From positions 1-46,619 of the forward strand of contig CAJXAC010000012.1 of the NCBI GenBank assembly GCA_913050035.1: 46,619 nt of DNA, written 5' to 3'. Numbering within the stretch: the stretch's first letter is position 1; each line of letters begins with the position of its first letter. Positions 8,067 through 17,114 of this stretch are shown piece after piece. This DNA comes from an uncultured Gammaproteobacteria bacterium. GTDB taxonomy: Bacteria > Pseudomonadota > Gammaproteobacteria > Pseudomonadales > Azotimanducaceae. A program made the translations under genes and the position numbers. The notes under the pieces are model-generated. The model did no database searches, was not told the DNA's origin, and saw only the letters and a program-made list of their open reading frames with translations.

Positions 8067-9173
8067 TCAGACTTTGGCTGCGAGCAAATCCTCATAGACT
8101 TTGACAGTTTGTTGCTGCATGCGTTCGAGCACAAAAGTATTGGTTAATGGTTGCGCGGAGTCGTCAGCAAGTAGGGATTGTGTTTTGGCTGCAAGTGCAG
8201 CCTCATCGGCGCTAGGTACTAAGCCCTGTGGAAATATTTCGCCAACGCTTTCGGCTGCGCCGCCATAAGCCCATGCCACTACGCGCTTGCCCAAGCTAAG
8301 AGCCTCGATCATTGTGCGTCCAAAAGGTTCGGGCTGGGTCGAAAGATTGTAAATAATACTGCACTGGCTCATTACTTCTCGAATGTCCTGACGGGCTCCT
8401 AAAAATGTTACTCGGGTTTCGATGCCCAGTTGGTTAGTGAGTTCATGCAGTTGGTGAAGAAAGCGCTGCTGTTTCTTTTCTGCGCCGCCAATTACCAGGC
8501 CGTGTATGTCCGGGTCTTCTTTAAGGTTGGCAATTAAGCGCAAGAAAGTCTCGTGCCCCTTCCAACGACTAACGCGACCAGGCAGCGCCAAGAGATTGCG
8601 GCCAATCAGTTGCGGATGCTGCTGTTGCCAGTTAGTTAGCCATTCACTCGTTGGCTGATAATCTCTGGGGAATGATAATGGATCGACTCCGCGATGAATG
8701 AGTTGAATGCGCTCTGCCGGTACGTTCGGATAATTTTGCAAAATGTAGTCGCGTACATTTTCCGAAATGGCGATGACTATTTCGCCCTTGGTCATCACAG
8801 CACTGTATTTATTTACCGAATAGCGACCGTGCACTGTGCTCACCAGTCGCGGTCGCGCATGTTGGGGCATACCGCGCCAAGCTAAATAGATCAGCCATGC
8901 AGGGAGTCTCGAGCGCACATGCACTAGGTCGTAGTTTTGCAGCAACTCGCGCAAAGGCCTTACCAGTTTTAAACTAACGAGGGATTTTCGGTGCACGGGA
9001 AGTGTTATGTGGTCACTGCCTTCTGCGATCAGTTGTGTAACCATAGGACCACCATTAGACAGCACGGTAGATTGATAGCCCGCCGCAACCAGTGCACGGC
9101 CGATTTCTAGTGTGCCGCGCTCGACGCCGCCCATATTGAGCGCCGGCAGTACCTGCAATATTGATGGTTTCAA
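8067..9173 (-). CDS. GT4 family glycosyltransferase
   Basis: A 368-residue retaining GT-B enzyme. The N-terminal acceptor domain starts with LQVLPALNMGGVERGTLEIG, the usual glycine-rich opening of GT4 proteins. The C-terminal donor domain has LPGRVSRWKGHETF and the E-x7-E signature in PEPFGRTMIEALSLG. It has no membrane segment, so it acts in the cytoplasm or at the membrane face, adding a hexose or similar sugar to a core glycan (inference). It is divergent from the other GT4 gene, the two start codons being 50 bases apart, which suggests a shared control region at 9174-9223. Confidence 0.9.
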   Translation of the reverse strand: MKPSILQVLPALNMGGVERGTLEIGRALVAAGYQSTVLSNGGPMVTQLIAEGSDHITLPVHRKSLVSLKLVRPLRELLQNYDLVHVRSRLPAWLIYLAWRGMPQHARPRLVSTVHGRYSVNKYSAVMTKGEIVIAISENVRDYILQNYPNVPAERIQLIHRGVDPLSFPRDYQPTSEWLTNWQQQHPQLIGRNLLALPGRVSRWKGHETFLRLIANLKEDPDIHGLVIGGAEKKQQRFLHQLHELTNQLGIETRVTFLGARQDIREVMSQCSIIYNLSTQPEPFGRTMIEALSLGKRVVAWAYGGAAESVGEIFPQGLVPSADEAALAAKTQSLLADDSAQPLTNTFVLERMQQQTVKVYEDLLAAKV

Positions 9174-9223
9174 CGATATGTCCTCATGGGCATCAAGAGT
9201 ACATGGATTGAGGAGTGGCGGAC

Positions 9224-10255
9224 ATGCGCATAGCGCAAATTATGGCTGGGCAAGAGGCCGGTGGGGCGGAGCTATTTTATGCGCGCCTCACGTCTGCACT
9301 GGCTGCTGACACAGACTTAAAACAAATTGCTATTTTGCGCCCACATGCACGTTGGCTTGCAATGCTCGAGGTGGCGGGAGTGCCGACTAAAACCCATAGA
9401 TTTGGTGGTCGCTTGGATGTGCAAACCAAGCGCCGAATGCGTGCTCAGTTGCAGGCATTTGAGGCAGATGTGGCACTTAATTGGATGAGTCGGGCCGCGC
9501 GTTTTTGCCCGAGTGGCGCATGGACTAATGCTGCACGGCTTGGCGGTTACTATTCGCTCAAGTACTACCAACAATGTCAGGCCTTTGTCGGCAATACTCA
9601 AGGCATTTGTGACTACCTGCGTAAACAAGGGGTGCCCGGTGAGCGCGTTCATTACATCCCAAACTTTATCGATGAACGGCCGTTAACTGCAGATGACGCA
9701 ACCGAATTCCCGGCAACAAAACGAGAGGACGCGCCGGTATTGTTGGCGGCCGGTCGTCTGCACCGAAACAAGGGTTTTGATGTATTGATCGAGGCATTAT
9801 GCGCAGTTCCCTCAGCAACATTGTGGCTGGCTGGAGACGGGCCGGAACGAGTTAATTTGGCTCATTTAGCGGAACGCCTAGGTGTTGGTGATCGGATAGA
9901 ATTTTTAGGTTGGCAGGACGATTTACGGCCGTATTTTCAACGCGCTGATGTTTTCGTTTGCTCCTCGCGTATCGAACCACTCGGCAATATTGTGTTAGAG
10001 GCTTGGCGGCATGGGTGTCCGCTGGTTGCTGCGCGTGCCGCAGGGCCCGTGGAACTGATTAACGATGGTATTAACGGTTCACTCTGCGATCTAGAAGATG
10101 CGCCGGCTATGGCCCAAGCGATAACCCATTTGCTCGACAGTGCAGGACAGCGGCAGGACTATGCGGCGGCGGGTCAAGCAGCTTATGCGGCGGGTTTTAG
10201 CCGCGCCCAAGTGATTGCGCGTTATCAGCAATTTTTTGATGAGATTAAGGCCTAA
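9224..10255 (+). CDS. GT4 family glycosyltransferase
   Basis: A 343-residue GT-B enzyme starting at ATG 9224, which has GAGGAG eight bases upstream; an in-frame GTG at 9215 lies within that Shine-Dalgarno and is less likely. It opens with MRIAQIMAGQEAGGAELF, has LLAAGRLHRNKGFD at the start of the donor domain, and the E-x7-E signature in EPLGNIVLEAWRHG. It resembles core-oligosaccharide hexosyl- and heptosyltransferases of the GT4 class; the sugar is not readable. Its last 11 bases overlap the end of the converging CgeB-like gene. Confidence 0.9.
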   Translation: MRIAQIMAGQEAGGAELFYARLTSALAADTDLKQIAILRPHARWLAMLEVAGVPTKTHRFGGRLDVQTKRRMRAQLQAFEADVALNWMSRAARFCPSGAWTNAARLGGYYSLKYYQQCQAFVGNTQGICDYLRKQGVPGERVHYIPNFIDERPLTADDATEFPATKREDAPVLLAAGRLHRNKGFDVLIEALCAVPSATLWLAGDGPERVNLAHLAERLGVGDRIEFLGWQDDLRPYFQRADVFVCSSRIEPLGNIVLEAWRHGCPLVAARAAGPVELINDGINGSLCDLEDAPAMAQAITHLLDSAGQRQDYAAAGQAAYAAGFSRAQVIARYQQFFDEIKA

Positions 10256-11270
10256 AGACCTGATCCTGCCAGCAATAGTCTGCCGAATAGGGCAAATTAA
10301 ACGTGGTTTCGATGATGAACTGGGCAATACGCTGGCCGCTGAATTCCGTTTGATAAAACTGCCGTCCCTGACTTGCCCGAGTTTTTCGCGCGGCGTCGTC
10401 ATGGTGAAAGTTGCGCAGGTGTTCTTGCAGTTCTGCATCGTCGGAAAAGAACACCGCCTCAGAGTTGCCGAAAAAGCGTTGATAACCCGAGGCGGTATGC
10501 AGGAATGTAAGTATACCGTTGCCCATGAGTTGGGATATCCGAGCGGATGAATACAGATAGTCGCCCTCGTAGCGATTCAGATTTAAAGCCATTTTGCTGT
10601 CGGCGAGCGCATGGTCGTAAGCGATCCCCCATAGCGGAGGGTTACCGTGCATGCCAAATACCCCGAAACGCAGATCCGTTAGCTGGGTTTTAAGATTGGC
10701 GACTTGGGCAACCCTAGGATCATCAGGTTTGCCGATGCCGCAAAACAGCACATCCCAAGTGAAGTCCTGCTTGCGTGAGTTGTCTTGATTCTCAACGGCG
10801 GGGTCGCAGGGGTTTGGCATAAAGCTAACGGTATTGGTAGGGCGTAAAAATTGTTTTAGTGCATCGCCGCCGGTGGTCACAAATATACTGTCCACGACCT
10901 CGCAACGGCGCTGAATATTTTTGATAGTGCGAGGATTGAATAATGGATCGACGTTGCGATATGCGATGCGCAGATCTGGGTAGCGCTGCTTTATATCCAG
11001 TAGTGTTTGGTTTTCGATCAGGTCGGCGTGGCCGAGTAGAATCATTTCGGGTTGGTAGTTGTCGCAGGTTTCCAGCAATCGCTGATTGGCACGACGCCGG
11101 CCAATGGGTTTTATGTTCAAAGGTGCTTCGTAGCGGGCGAGGTCGCGATCGCTAAATTCAAGTACCTGGTGATTTTGTCGTATAAGGCCGTGGTAAAGCT
11201 TGCGCGAAGTGCTCACCCGCAACGCGCCGTAACGATGCCATTGCCAGTTGTCGACTTGAAGAATGCGCAT
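10245..11270 (-). CDS. CgeB-like glycosyltransferase
   Basis: A 341-residue protein with the layout of the CgeB/spore-maturation-like GT family. The N-terminal domain begins MRILQVDNWQWHRYG and includes PEMILLGHADLI and YRNVDPLFN. The C-terminal donor domain contains FCGIGKPDDPRV, KMALNLNRYEGDYLYSSAR and a late GNSEAVFFSDDAEL. Despite the name, such proteins in Gram-negative bacteria sit in surface-glycan loci. It overlaps the converging GT4 gene by 11 bases and closes the glycan region; the next gene upstream belongs to CoA metabolism. Confidence 0.8.
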   Translation of the reverse strand: MRILQVDNWQWHRYGALRVSTSRKLYHGLIRQNHQVLEFSDRDLARYEAPLNIKPIGRRRANQRLLETCDNYQPEMILLGHADLIENQTLLDIKQRYPDLRIAYRNVDPLFNPRTIKNIQRRCEVVDSIFVTTGGDALKQFLRPTNTVSFMPNPCDPAVENQDNSRKQDFTWDVLFCGIGKPDDPRVAQVANLKTQLTDLRFGVFGMHGNPPLWGIAYDHALADSKMALNLNRYEGDYLYSSARISQLMGNGILTFLHTASGYQRFFGNSEAVFFSDDAELQEHLRNFHHDDAARKTRASQGRQFYQTEFSGQRIAQFIIETTFNLPYSADYCWQDQVFRP

Positions 11271-11314
11271 AGCTGCAGTCTAACGGATTATTGGTTAAGA
11301 AAGGCGTTTGGTGT

Positions 11315-12550
11315 TTATTCCAATACCCCGTCAGTCTGGTTTTTGGCGACTTCTGCAGCGGACATATTGAGCCAGTCTTGGAGAATCGCGGCGTTATCCT
11401 CGCCGATTGCGCGCACGCGATGGTATTCATTGCAGGGCGTCTTGGTGAAGTGAATGGGTAGTGCGTCGATCCATGTTGGCCCTAGCTCCGGGTGCACATC
11501 GTCCATAGGGCGTGCGAATTCGGCGCCTGCCAATTGTGGATCACGCTCTAACAGGTCGGCCCCGTCCTGCACGACTCCTGCGGGCACACCTGCCGCTTGG
11601 CAGCGCGCCATCAGTTCGTAGGCATCTTGGTCTTGTGTCCAACTGCTCAGCTGTTGTTCGAGGGTTTGCTTATGCGCCATTCTGCCTTTGACGCTGTCTA
11701 ATTCTGTATGTGCTGCCCACTGTGGATGGTTCATCACGGTCTTCAGGGCTGACCACTGGGTATCCGTCATACAGGCTATGGCAATCCAACGTTCGCCAAG
11801 GCCGGGGATTTTATCCGGATTGGGGTTACCACCTTTGCAGGGATAGCAGCCGTGTGGTGCTGCGGCGTCGTAGGGCAGATCATTGCCCACCGGACGGGCA
11901 GTAGCGCCGTTGGCAAAGTAATCCAGTAATGAGGGTCCGAGAAAGTTTACCCCCACTTCAAATTGGGAGATGTCGACACGGTGGCCAATGCCCGTGCGAT
12001 TGCGTTGCTCCAGCGCCGCCAGTACTGCCACAGCGCCGTGTAGGCCGGCCTGGTGATCGTTATAGGAAAAACCGATACCGATGTCCTCGCGGCCGCTGAC
12101 ACCTGTGGTATGAGTCAGCCCCGCCAGTGCGTGGATCGTCGGTGCGTAGGTGACAAACTTTGACCATGGCCCGCCATCACCCATGCCTGACATTTGCACG
12201 TATATGGCCTGTGGATTGTGCTCGTGTATAGCCTGATAGCCGATGCCCCAGCGATCTAGAACACCAGCGGAAAAATTGTCGATCACCACATCTGCTTGTA
12301 AGCACAGTTCGCGGGCAACAGTTTTGCCCTCGTCGGTGGTCAGATTTAACGCCAACGCGCGTTTGTTGCGGTTCCACATTAAGTAGTACGGATGCTTCGG
12401 ATCTTGAGTACCCACCGCCCTCTGTGCTGAGTTTATCTTTACCACATCAGCACCCATATCAGCGAGAATGCGTGTCGCAAAAGGACCCGCGAGCACGTGG
12501 GTAAAATCCAATACACGCAAGCCCGTGAGTGGTCGATTATCGTTGCTCAT
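11315..12550 (-). CDS. CaiB/BaiF family (class III) CoA-transferase, likely catalytic partner
   Basis: A 411-residue protein that would move CoA between carboxylic acids. The N-terminal Rossmann part reads GLRVLDFTHVLAGPFATRIL, followed by ADMGADVVKI. The catalytic Asp of the family, in the D-x3-G pattern before the GxGQ-like turn, is present in GFSYNDHQAGLHG. Its start ATG overlaps the stop of the upstream CaiB gene by four bases (ATGA), indicating a translationally coupled pair. Because the partner lacks the catalytic Asp, this one probably carries the activity. The acid substrates are unknown. Confidence 0.9.
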   Translation of the reverse strand: MSNDNRPLTGLRVLDFTHVLAGPFATRILADMGADVVKINSAQRAVGTQDPKHPYYLMWNRNKRALALNLTTDEGKTVARELCLQADVVIDNFSAGVLDRWGIGYQAIHEHNPQAIYVQMSGMGDGGPWSKFVTYAPTIHALAGLTHTTGVSGREDIGIGFSYNDHQAGLHGAVAVLAALEQRNRTGIGHRVDISQFEVGVNFLGPSLLDYFANGATARPVGNDLPYDAAAPHGCYPCKGGNPNPDKIPGLGERWIAIACMTDTQWSALKTVMNHPQWAAHTELDSVKGRMAHKQTLEQQLSSWTQDQDAYELMARCQAAGVPAGVVQDGADLLERDPQLAGAEFARPMDDVHPELGPTWIDALPIHFTKTPCNEYHRVRAIGEDNAAILQDWLNMSAAEVAKNQTDGVLE

Positions 12551-13722
12551 GACGCGCTCCAGCCAAGGTCGGAAAGAATGGCTGCGGCGTCGGTCGCTGC
12601 GGCAGTATGCGGACTCAGAGGTAGTTCAATCTCATTCTCAGTATTGCTGAAGTGATAAGCAGCACCGGGGGCTGTAATTGTCTGATCGTTGATAGTTAAT
12701 TTCCGGTACCAATCCCGGGCAGCTAATTGCGGATTCTCCGCTACGGCTTCCAGGGGCAGTACCCAGCCGTAAGGGCAATGGCGCTCTTGGGCTTGCAAGA
12801 AAAGTTCGCGGGCGTCTTTGCCGGCGGCCCAGGCGCGCAGAATTTGCATAGAGCGTTCTACGCGTAGGCGCAGATTCTCTGGTTCTTGATACTTTGGATC
12901 GATTAGATCTTCTTGGACGCCTTCCTCAATGAGCCACATCAATTGAGTATCGAAATCTGGTGCCGGAGTGACCATGACACTGCCATTTTGTGCAGGCATT
13001 ACGGCATAAGCATCGGACCAATGTAGCGCGCCGCGTCTGGGCAGTACCTTACCCTCGGGTCTCTGCATGGTTTCTGCGTACCAGTAGAACATTAAGACAT
13101 GCTCCAGGCAGGATGCGATACATTCATGAACAGATATTTCGGCGCGCTGGCCTTGTCCGTCTTTCCGCACCTTAGCCAAGGCTGCGAGGGCGGCGATGGC
13201 GACGTAAGCACCGCTGACCATAAAATTTAATTCTCCGAAGCCCTTCAGTGGCGGGGTATCTATATCGCCGGTGGTTGCTGCGGCCCCGGCAAGGGCGCCG
13301 GCTATCAAATCCGGCGCAAGGTAATTTTTCCATGGGCCGCTGGTGCCAAACGAGGATACATCGATCACAATCAGTTCAGGGCGCTGTGCTGAGCGCTTTG
13401 CCAAATCTGCTTCTTTGACGGCAAAAGCGTTATCGCAGGTCAGAACGATGTCTGCGCGCAGCAGTAACTGATCGAGCTGCTCGCGTCCACTGGCGGTGTC
13501 CAAATCCAGGGTGAAGAAGCGTCGGTTCGAAGCGAAAAATGCATGCCACAAAGAAGTTTGGGCGGCTTTGTCTGTAGCCGTTAGGGGGCCGCGTTGTCGC
13601 AGTGGATCGCCCTCTGGTGGTTCCGGCCGCACGACATCCGCGCCGAGGTCGGCGAGTAGCTTGGCGCCGTAAATGCCCCTTTCGTCTGTTAGATCAATCA
13701 CCCTTACGCCGCTTAATGGCAT
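12547..13722 (-). CDS. CaiB/BaiF family protein lacking the catalytic Asp, likely non-catalytic CoA-transferase subunit
   Basis: A 391-residue CaiB-fold protein: GVRVIDLTDERGIYGAKLL at the N-terminus, ADLGADVVRPE and a GQGQ turn near residue 190. Counting back from that turn and aligning with the other three CaiB proteins in this window, the catalytic Asp position falls on N166 or F167 in GFGELNFMVSG, so the nucleophile is missing. The N-terminus also has TDERGIYGA where relatives have a small-residue loop. It is the first gene of a pair with the CaiB gene at 11315. I infer a heteromeric enzyme in which this subunit is structural or shapes the site. SD GGAGG lies before the start. Confidence 0.88.
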   Translation of the reverse strand: MPLSGVRVIDLTDERGIYGAKLLADLGADVVRPEPPEGDPLRQRGPLTATDKAAQTSLWHAFFASNRRFFTLDLDTASGREQLDQLLLRADIVLTCDNAFAVKEADLAKRSAQRPELIVIDVSSFGTSGPWKNYLAPDLIAGALAGAAATTGDIDTPPLKGFGELNFMVSGAYVAIAALAALAKVRKDGQGQRAEISVHECIASCLEHVLMFYWYAETMQRPEGKVLPRRGALHWSDAYAVMPAQNGSVMVTPAPDFDTQLMWLIEEGVQEDLIDPKYQEPENLRLRVERSMQILRAWAAGKDARELFLQAQERHCPYGWVLPLEAVAENPQLAARDWYRKLTINDQTITAPGAAYHFSNTENEIELPLSPHTAAATDAAAILSDLGWSAS

Positions 13723-13750
13723 TTGTTGCCTCCTCTCCTGAATAGGTCAA

Positions 13751-13769
13751 AGGTAATGCATATTTACCT
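13751..13769. promoter_or_regulatory. Operator-like inverted repeat between the CaiB pair and the PhyH gene
   Basis: AGGTAA (13751-13756) and TTACCT (13764-13769) are perfect inverted hexamers separated by the seven bases TGCATAT. They lie in the 108-base divergent control region, 29 bases before the CaiB start and 61 before the PhyH start. This layout fits a dimeric repressor site, but no regulator gene is present in the window. Confidence 0.45.
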
Positions 13770-13830
13770 CAGCGCCAATGTATGGGCAGGCATAGCCGCG
13801 GTTGTAGTATGCTCAAGTGAGGAGGGCGGG

Positions 13831-14781
13831 ATGTTAACTGCAGAACAAATCGGTTTTTTCAAGGCAAATGGTTACCTGTTGCTCCCTGGGGTAATGGATT
13901 TAGATCTATGTGCCCGGGTACGTGAGGCGATGTGGCGCTCTTTGCCTGAAAACTCAGAAATGTGTCAGGACAACCCGGATACCCATTTGGGGCCTTTTCC
14001 CGAGAGGTTGCAAAGCGCTGACAGCCTGCACACCCGTATGGGCTATCGTTGGTTGAATCGCCACTTGGGGGTTACCGAAGATGTGGTCAGTTTGATCTAT
14101 AGCGATACTATTTGTGCCATGGCACAGCAACTGCTGGGCGGGCAGCTGCGTCAAGTGATCAGTAATGGTGAACCTATGGGCAGTCGCGGCCCGGCGTGGC
14201 CTGGAGGTCCAACGGATCCAGCTGTCGGCACAGATGCGGCGCGCGGCGTCTATTGCACCTTGCCATACGGAGATAAACCCCGAGAGCCAGACGCTTGTCA
14301 TACCGACGGACATCCCTTTCAGCTCGGAGTTGTCGGCTTGCTGGATGACAGCCCCCAAGATGGTGGCGGGTTTAAAGTTTGGCCAGCATCCCACCGCACG
14401 TTATATCCAACCTTTACCCTGCGCTACGATCAGCCACGTATCCCTTATTACGAACATCTACCCAGCGCTAAGGGCATTGTGCATAGTGCGGAATACCTTG
14501 CAGAAATTGAGCGCCTCAATGCCGAGGTACAACCGGTCGAATGTTGGGGGCGAGCCGGGGATATCGTGTTTTGGCATCATCGAACGGCGCATATGGCCGG
14601 ACACAACTACACAGACGTTATGCGGCAGGCGGTGCTGGCAGACTTCTGGACCGAAGATTTGGATCGGTTTCGTACCACTGATGCTCAAGGCGATATGTGG
14701 CGAGATTGGTCAGAAGAGGTACAAGGTGTTGGGCTAGAGTATTCGCAAGGGTTTGCTAGAGATCAAAGACTAACTATTTAA
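13831..14781 (+). CDS. Phytanoyl-CoA dioxygenase (PhyH) family Fe(II)/2-oxoglutarate oxygenase
   Basis: A 316-residue soluble oxygenase. I chose ATG 13831, preceded by GAGGAGGG, because the protein then begins with MLTAEQIGFFKANGYLLLPG, the standard PhyH N-terminus; the frame runs open upstream for 36 codons that look like leader. The iron ligands are visible as H-T-D in ACHTDGHPFQLG and the distal His in the WHHRTAHMAGH stretch. The family hydroxylates acyl-CoA and many other small molecules, and PhyH itself opens breakdown of beta-methyl-branched phytanic acid. With an alpha-methylacyl-CoA racemase in the same block, branched acyl chains are a plausible target (inference). Confidence 0.88.
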   Translation: MLTAEQIGFFKANGYLLLPGVMDLDLCARVREAMWRSLPENSEMCQDNPDTHLGPFPERLQSADSLHTRMGYRWLNRHLGVTEDVVSLIYSDTICAMAQQLLGGQLRQVISNGEPMGSRGPAWPGGPTDPAVGTDAARGVYCTLPYGDKPREPDACHTDGHPFQLGVVGLLDDSPQDGGGFKVWPASHRTLYPTFTLRYDQPRIPYYEHLPSAKGIVHSAEYLAEIERLNAEVQPVECWGRAGDIVFWHHRTAHMAGHNYTDVMRQAVLADFWTEDLDRFRTTDAQGDMWRDWSEEVQGVGLEYSQGFARDQRLTI

Positions 14782-14821
14782 AACAATAAGTTATGAGCAA
14801 TAGCTATAAATAGGATTATTA

Positions 14822-15592
14822 ATGACGAATGAAAACACGGATCGTCCGGGGGGCGCGAGTCAGCATCCGAATGATATGTACGGCAACATTGATGCGCGCA
14901 GTGAGGACGATACTGGTGTTGCGGCACCGATTCCCGCCGCAACGGTTGTGCTATTGCGGGACGGGGATGCCGGCATTGAGCTGTTAATGCTGAAAAAAAA
15001 TTCCAAGATCACCTTTGGCGGAATGTGGGTATTCCCTGGCGGCAAAATAGACGCGGAAGATTATCCAGTCAGCGGTGATGTGGATCGGGCGGCTCGAGTT
15101 GCGGCAGCGCGAGAAACTCAGGAAGAAGCTGGGTTGTCTGTGAGTGCTGAGGAGTTTGTGCAGATTGCTCATTGGACACCACCACCGGGACCGCAGAAAC
15201 GTTTTGCGACTTGGTTTTTTGCCGCACAAATCTCTGGTGACGAACACATCGCCATAGATGATGGCGAGATCAAGGCCCATGCGTGGATTCGTCCCCAAGA
15301 CGCTCTGGCGAAACATGCTGGGGGCGAGATTGACTTGGTGCCGCCTACCTGGATCACCTTGTATCACCTTGCCAAGTACAGCCCTGGCTCGGAGGTGCTT
15401 AATCATTTCCGGCAGCACGGCTATAAAACTTATCGAACCCGTGTAGTCAAAGCCGCGAGTGGCGACCGAGTAGCTATGTGGCATGGTGACTCGGGTTATG
15501 AAGCCTGGGATGCCGATGTGGATGGCGAGCGCCACAGGCTGGTGATGGCGAAAACTGGATTTCGGTTCGAAAATACGGTTGAGTCCTACTAG
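14822..15592 (+). CDS. Nudix hydrolase, possible CoA or acyl-CoA diphosphatase
   Basis: A 256-residue protein with the Nudix fold: VVLLRDGDAGIELLML (42-57), FPGGKID (71-77) and the metal-binding core RETQEEAGL (97-105). The distance from the box glycine to the REx2EE core is 23 residues instead of the usual 14, so there is an insertion of about nine residues within the box. Such a spread box is known in NUDT19-type acyl-CoA/CoA diphosphatases. This suits the neighbouring CoA-transferases and acyl-CoA enzymes, but substrate assignment is inference. It lies 40 bases after the PhyH gene on the same strand. Confidence 0.85.
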   Translation: MTNENTDRPGGASQHPNDMYGNIDARSEDDTGVAAPIPAATVVLLRDGDAGIELLMLKKNSKITFGGMWVFPGGKIDAEDYPVSGDVDRAARVAAARETQEEAGLSVSAEEFVQIAHWTPPPGPQKRFATWFFAAQISGDEHIAIDDGEIKAHAWIRPQDALAKHAGGEIDLVPPTWITLYHLAKYSPGSEVLNHFRQHGYKTYRTRVVKAASGDRVAMWHGDSGYEAWDADVDGERHRLVMAKTGFRFENTVESY

Positions 15593-15653
15593 CCACACGT
15601 CTATTCGGCGCTCGTTATTGAGTACAGGCAGGGAATTTTTTTGAGGGGGAAAT

Positions 15654-17108
15654 ATGTCTGAGATTAAGCCAATACCGCGTGCGACGATTTACGCACATGG
15701 CTCGCTAGGTATGCCGATGGCTGTATACGGTTACCCGTTGGCGATATGGCTTGCACCGCATTATTCCGGAGTCATCGGGCTCGATCTGGCAACGGTTGGG
15801 CTGATCTTGATGATCGCGCGGTTGACGGATGTGGTTACGGATCCGTTGATTGGTGAGTTGTCGGATCGCTGGCGGACCCCTTTTGGGCGGCGCAAACATT
15901 GGCTGATTATCGGTACGCCGGTCATGCTGCTGGGGATTTATAAACTATTTATTCCAGCGCCAGATGTAGGTCTGGTCTATATGCTCGTTTGGCTGACGGT
16001 GTTTTTCCTTGGTTCGACAATGATCGCGCTACCGCATAGAGCGTGGGGGGCGGAGCTTTCAACTGATTATCATCAGCGATCCAGGGTGACCGCGGGGCGA
16101 GAGATTTATGTGCTTGCTGGCTTATTGCTTGCGGCGACGGTGCCCCTTGTTGTCGAAGTTACCGCCGATGGTGGCGACAGTGTAGTAGCGGTATTCGGTA
16201 AGATTTGGACGGATGCAACTGGAGCTTTCACAGGCGAAATTATGAATGCCGTTCCGGTAGATCGCGGCACGCTTACCGGCCCAGTTCTGTATTGGCTTGC
16301 ACTCGTGGTCATCGGCATGCTCCCGGTGGCGGCCGCGATTTGCTTTTTTATGGTTAAGGAACCGCCGATTCAGGCCGCAGTAGCGAAGGTGTCGATGAGA
16401 GAGAGTCTGGGCCACTTAATGAAGAATGGCCCCATGGTGCGTGTCCTCATTATTGTGCTCTTGGTTCAGTTTGGTGAGGCGTTTCGCAATGCGGTATCGC
16501 TGTTTTTCATTGCCGACATAGTGGGTGTTCCAACGATTGGAGCAGCTTATTTCTTTTACTTTATTGCTGGTTTGGCTGCCATTCCGTTCTGGCTGTTTTT
16601 AGGTAAGAAGCTCGGCAAGCACAAGGCATTTATGATGACGCTGATCACTGTCGCTTGTGTCAGTGCCGCTAATTTCTTCTTAGTAGAAGGCGACTACTTC
16701 GTTTTCTTTTTGCTCTTTATTGTTAAAGGCTTTTGTTTTGGCGGTCTCCAGTTTCTGCCTCTGGCCATGTTGGCAGATGTTGTAGACGTTGATTCAGCGC
16801 GCACCGGTGGTAAGCGGGCAGGTTCTTACTTTGCGATCTTGGGGATCTCGGAAAAGCTTGCCATCGCCTGTGGTACAGGTTTCTCGTATTACATTGTCGG
16901 ACGGTTGGGTTTTGATCCTGCCCTGGGGGTTGAAGGCAGCACCGATTTAGGCGTTTTAACGTTGCGGCTGGTTTATTGTTTTGGCCCTGTGCTGTTCTAT
17001 GGACTAGCCATGAAGCTCATTTGGAATTATCCGCTAACGCCAGCGCGGCATGCGCGATTGCGTGACACCATTGCACGCAGAGAGGCGCGCTTGCGGGCGA
17101 AGGCATAA
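15654..17108 (+). CDS. MFS transporter of the GPH (glycoside-pentoside-hexuronide:cation symporter) type
   Basis: A 484-residue membrane protein with about 12 hydrophobic segments. The GPH signature is clear after the second helix: RLTDVVTDPLIGELSDRWRT followed by PFGRRKHWLIIG. The start has GAGGGGG five or six bases upstream. Members carry sugars, but many in catabolic clusters of marine and soil bacteria carry unknown solutes. Placed after the PhyH and Nudix genes on the same strand, it may import the block's substrate (inference). The periplasmic stretch around residues 168-200 is long. Confidence 0.9.
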   Translation: MSEIKPIPRATIYAHGSLGMPMAVYGYPLAIWLAPHYSGVIGLDLATVGLILMIARLTDVVTDPLIGELSDRWRTPFGRRKHWLIIGTPVMLLGIYKLFIPAPDVGLVYMLVWLTVFFLGSTMIALPHRAWGAELSTDYHQRSRVTAGREIYVLAGLLLAATVPLVVEVTADGGDSVVAVFGKIWTDATGAFTGEIMNAVPVDRGTLTGPVLYWLALVVIGMLPVAAAICFFMVKEPPIQAAVAKVSMRESLGHLMKNGPMVRVLIIVLLVQFGEAFRNAVSLFFIADIVGVPTIGAAYFFYFIAGLAAIPFWLFLGKKLGKHKAFMMTLITVACVSAANFFLVEGDYFVFFLLFIVKGFCFGGLQFLPLAMLADVVDVDSARTGGKRAGSYFAILGISEKLAIACGTGFSYYIVGRLGFDPALGVEGSTDLGVLTLRLVYCFGPVLFYGLAMKLIWNYPLTPARHARLRDTIARREARLRAKA

Positions 17109-17114
17109 TTGCAG

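Noticed and set aside
12547-13722. Glu in place of Asp in the HEC, FEV and YEA segments as the changed catalytic residue of the CoA-transferases
   Set aside because: Comparison with human AMACR and MCR shows the catalytic Asp lies earlier, in the D-x3-G segment before the GxGQ turn; only the 12547 protein lacks it there.
14165-14737. A 190-codon plus-strand frame
   Set aside because: It is an alternative frame inside the PhyH gene, whose own frame carries the iron-binding residues.
14984-15598. A 204-codon minus-strand frame
   Set aside because: It is antisense to the Nudix gene, whose RETQEEAGL core is on the plus strand.
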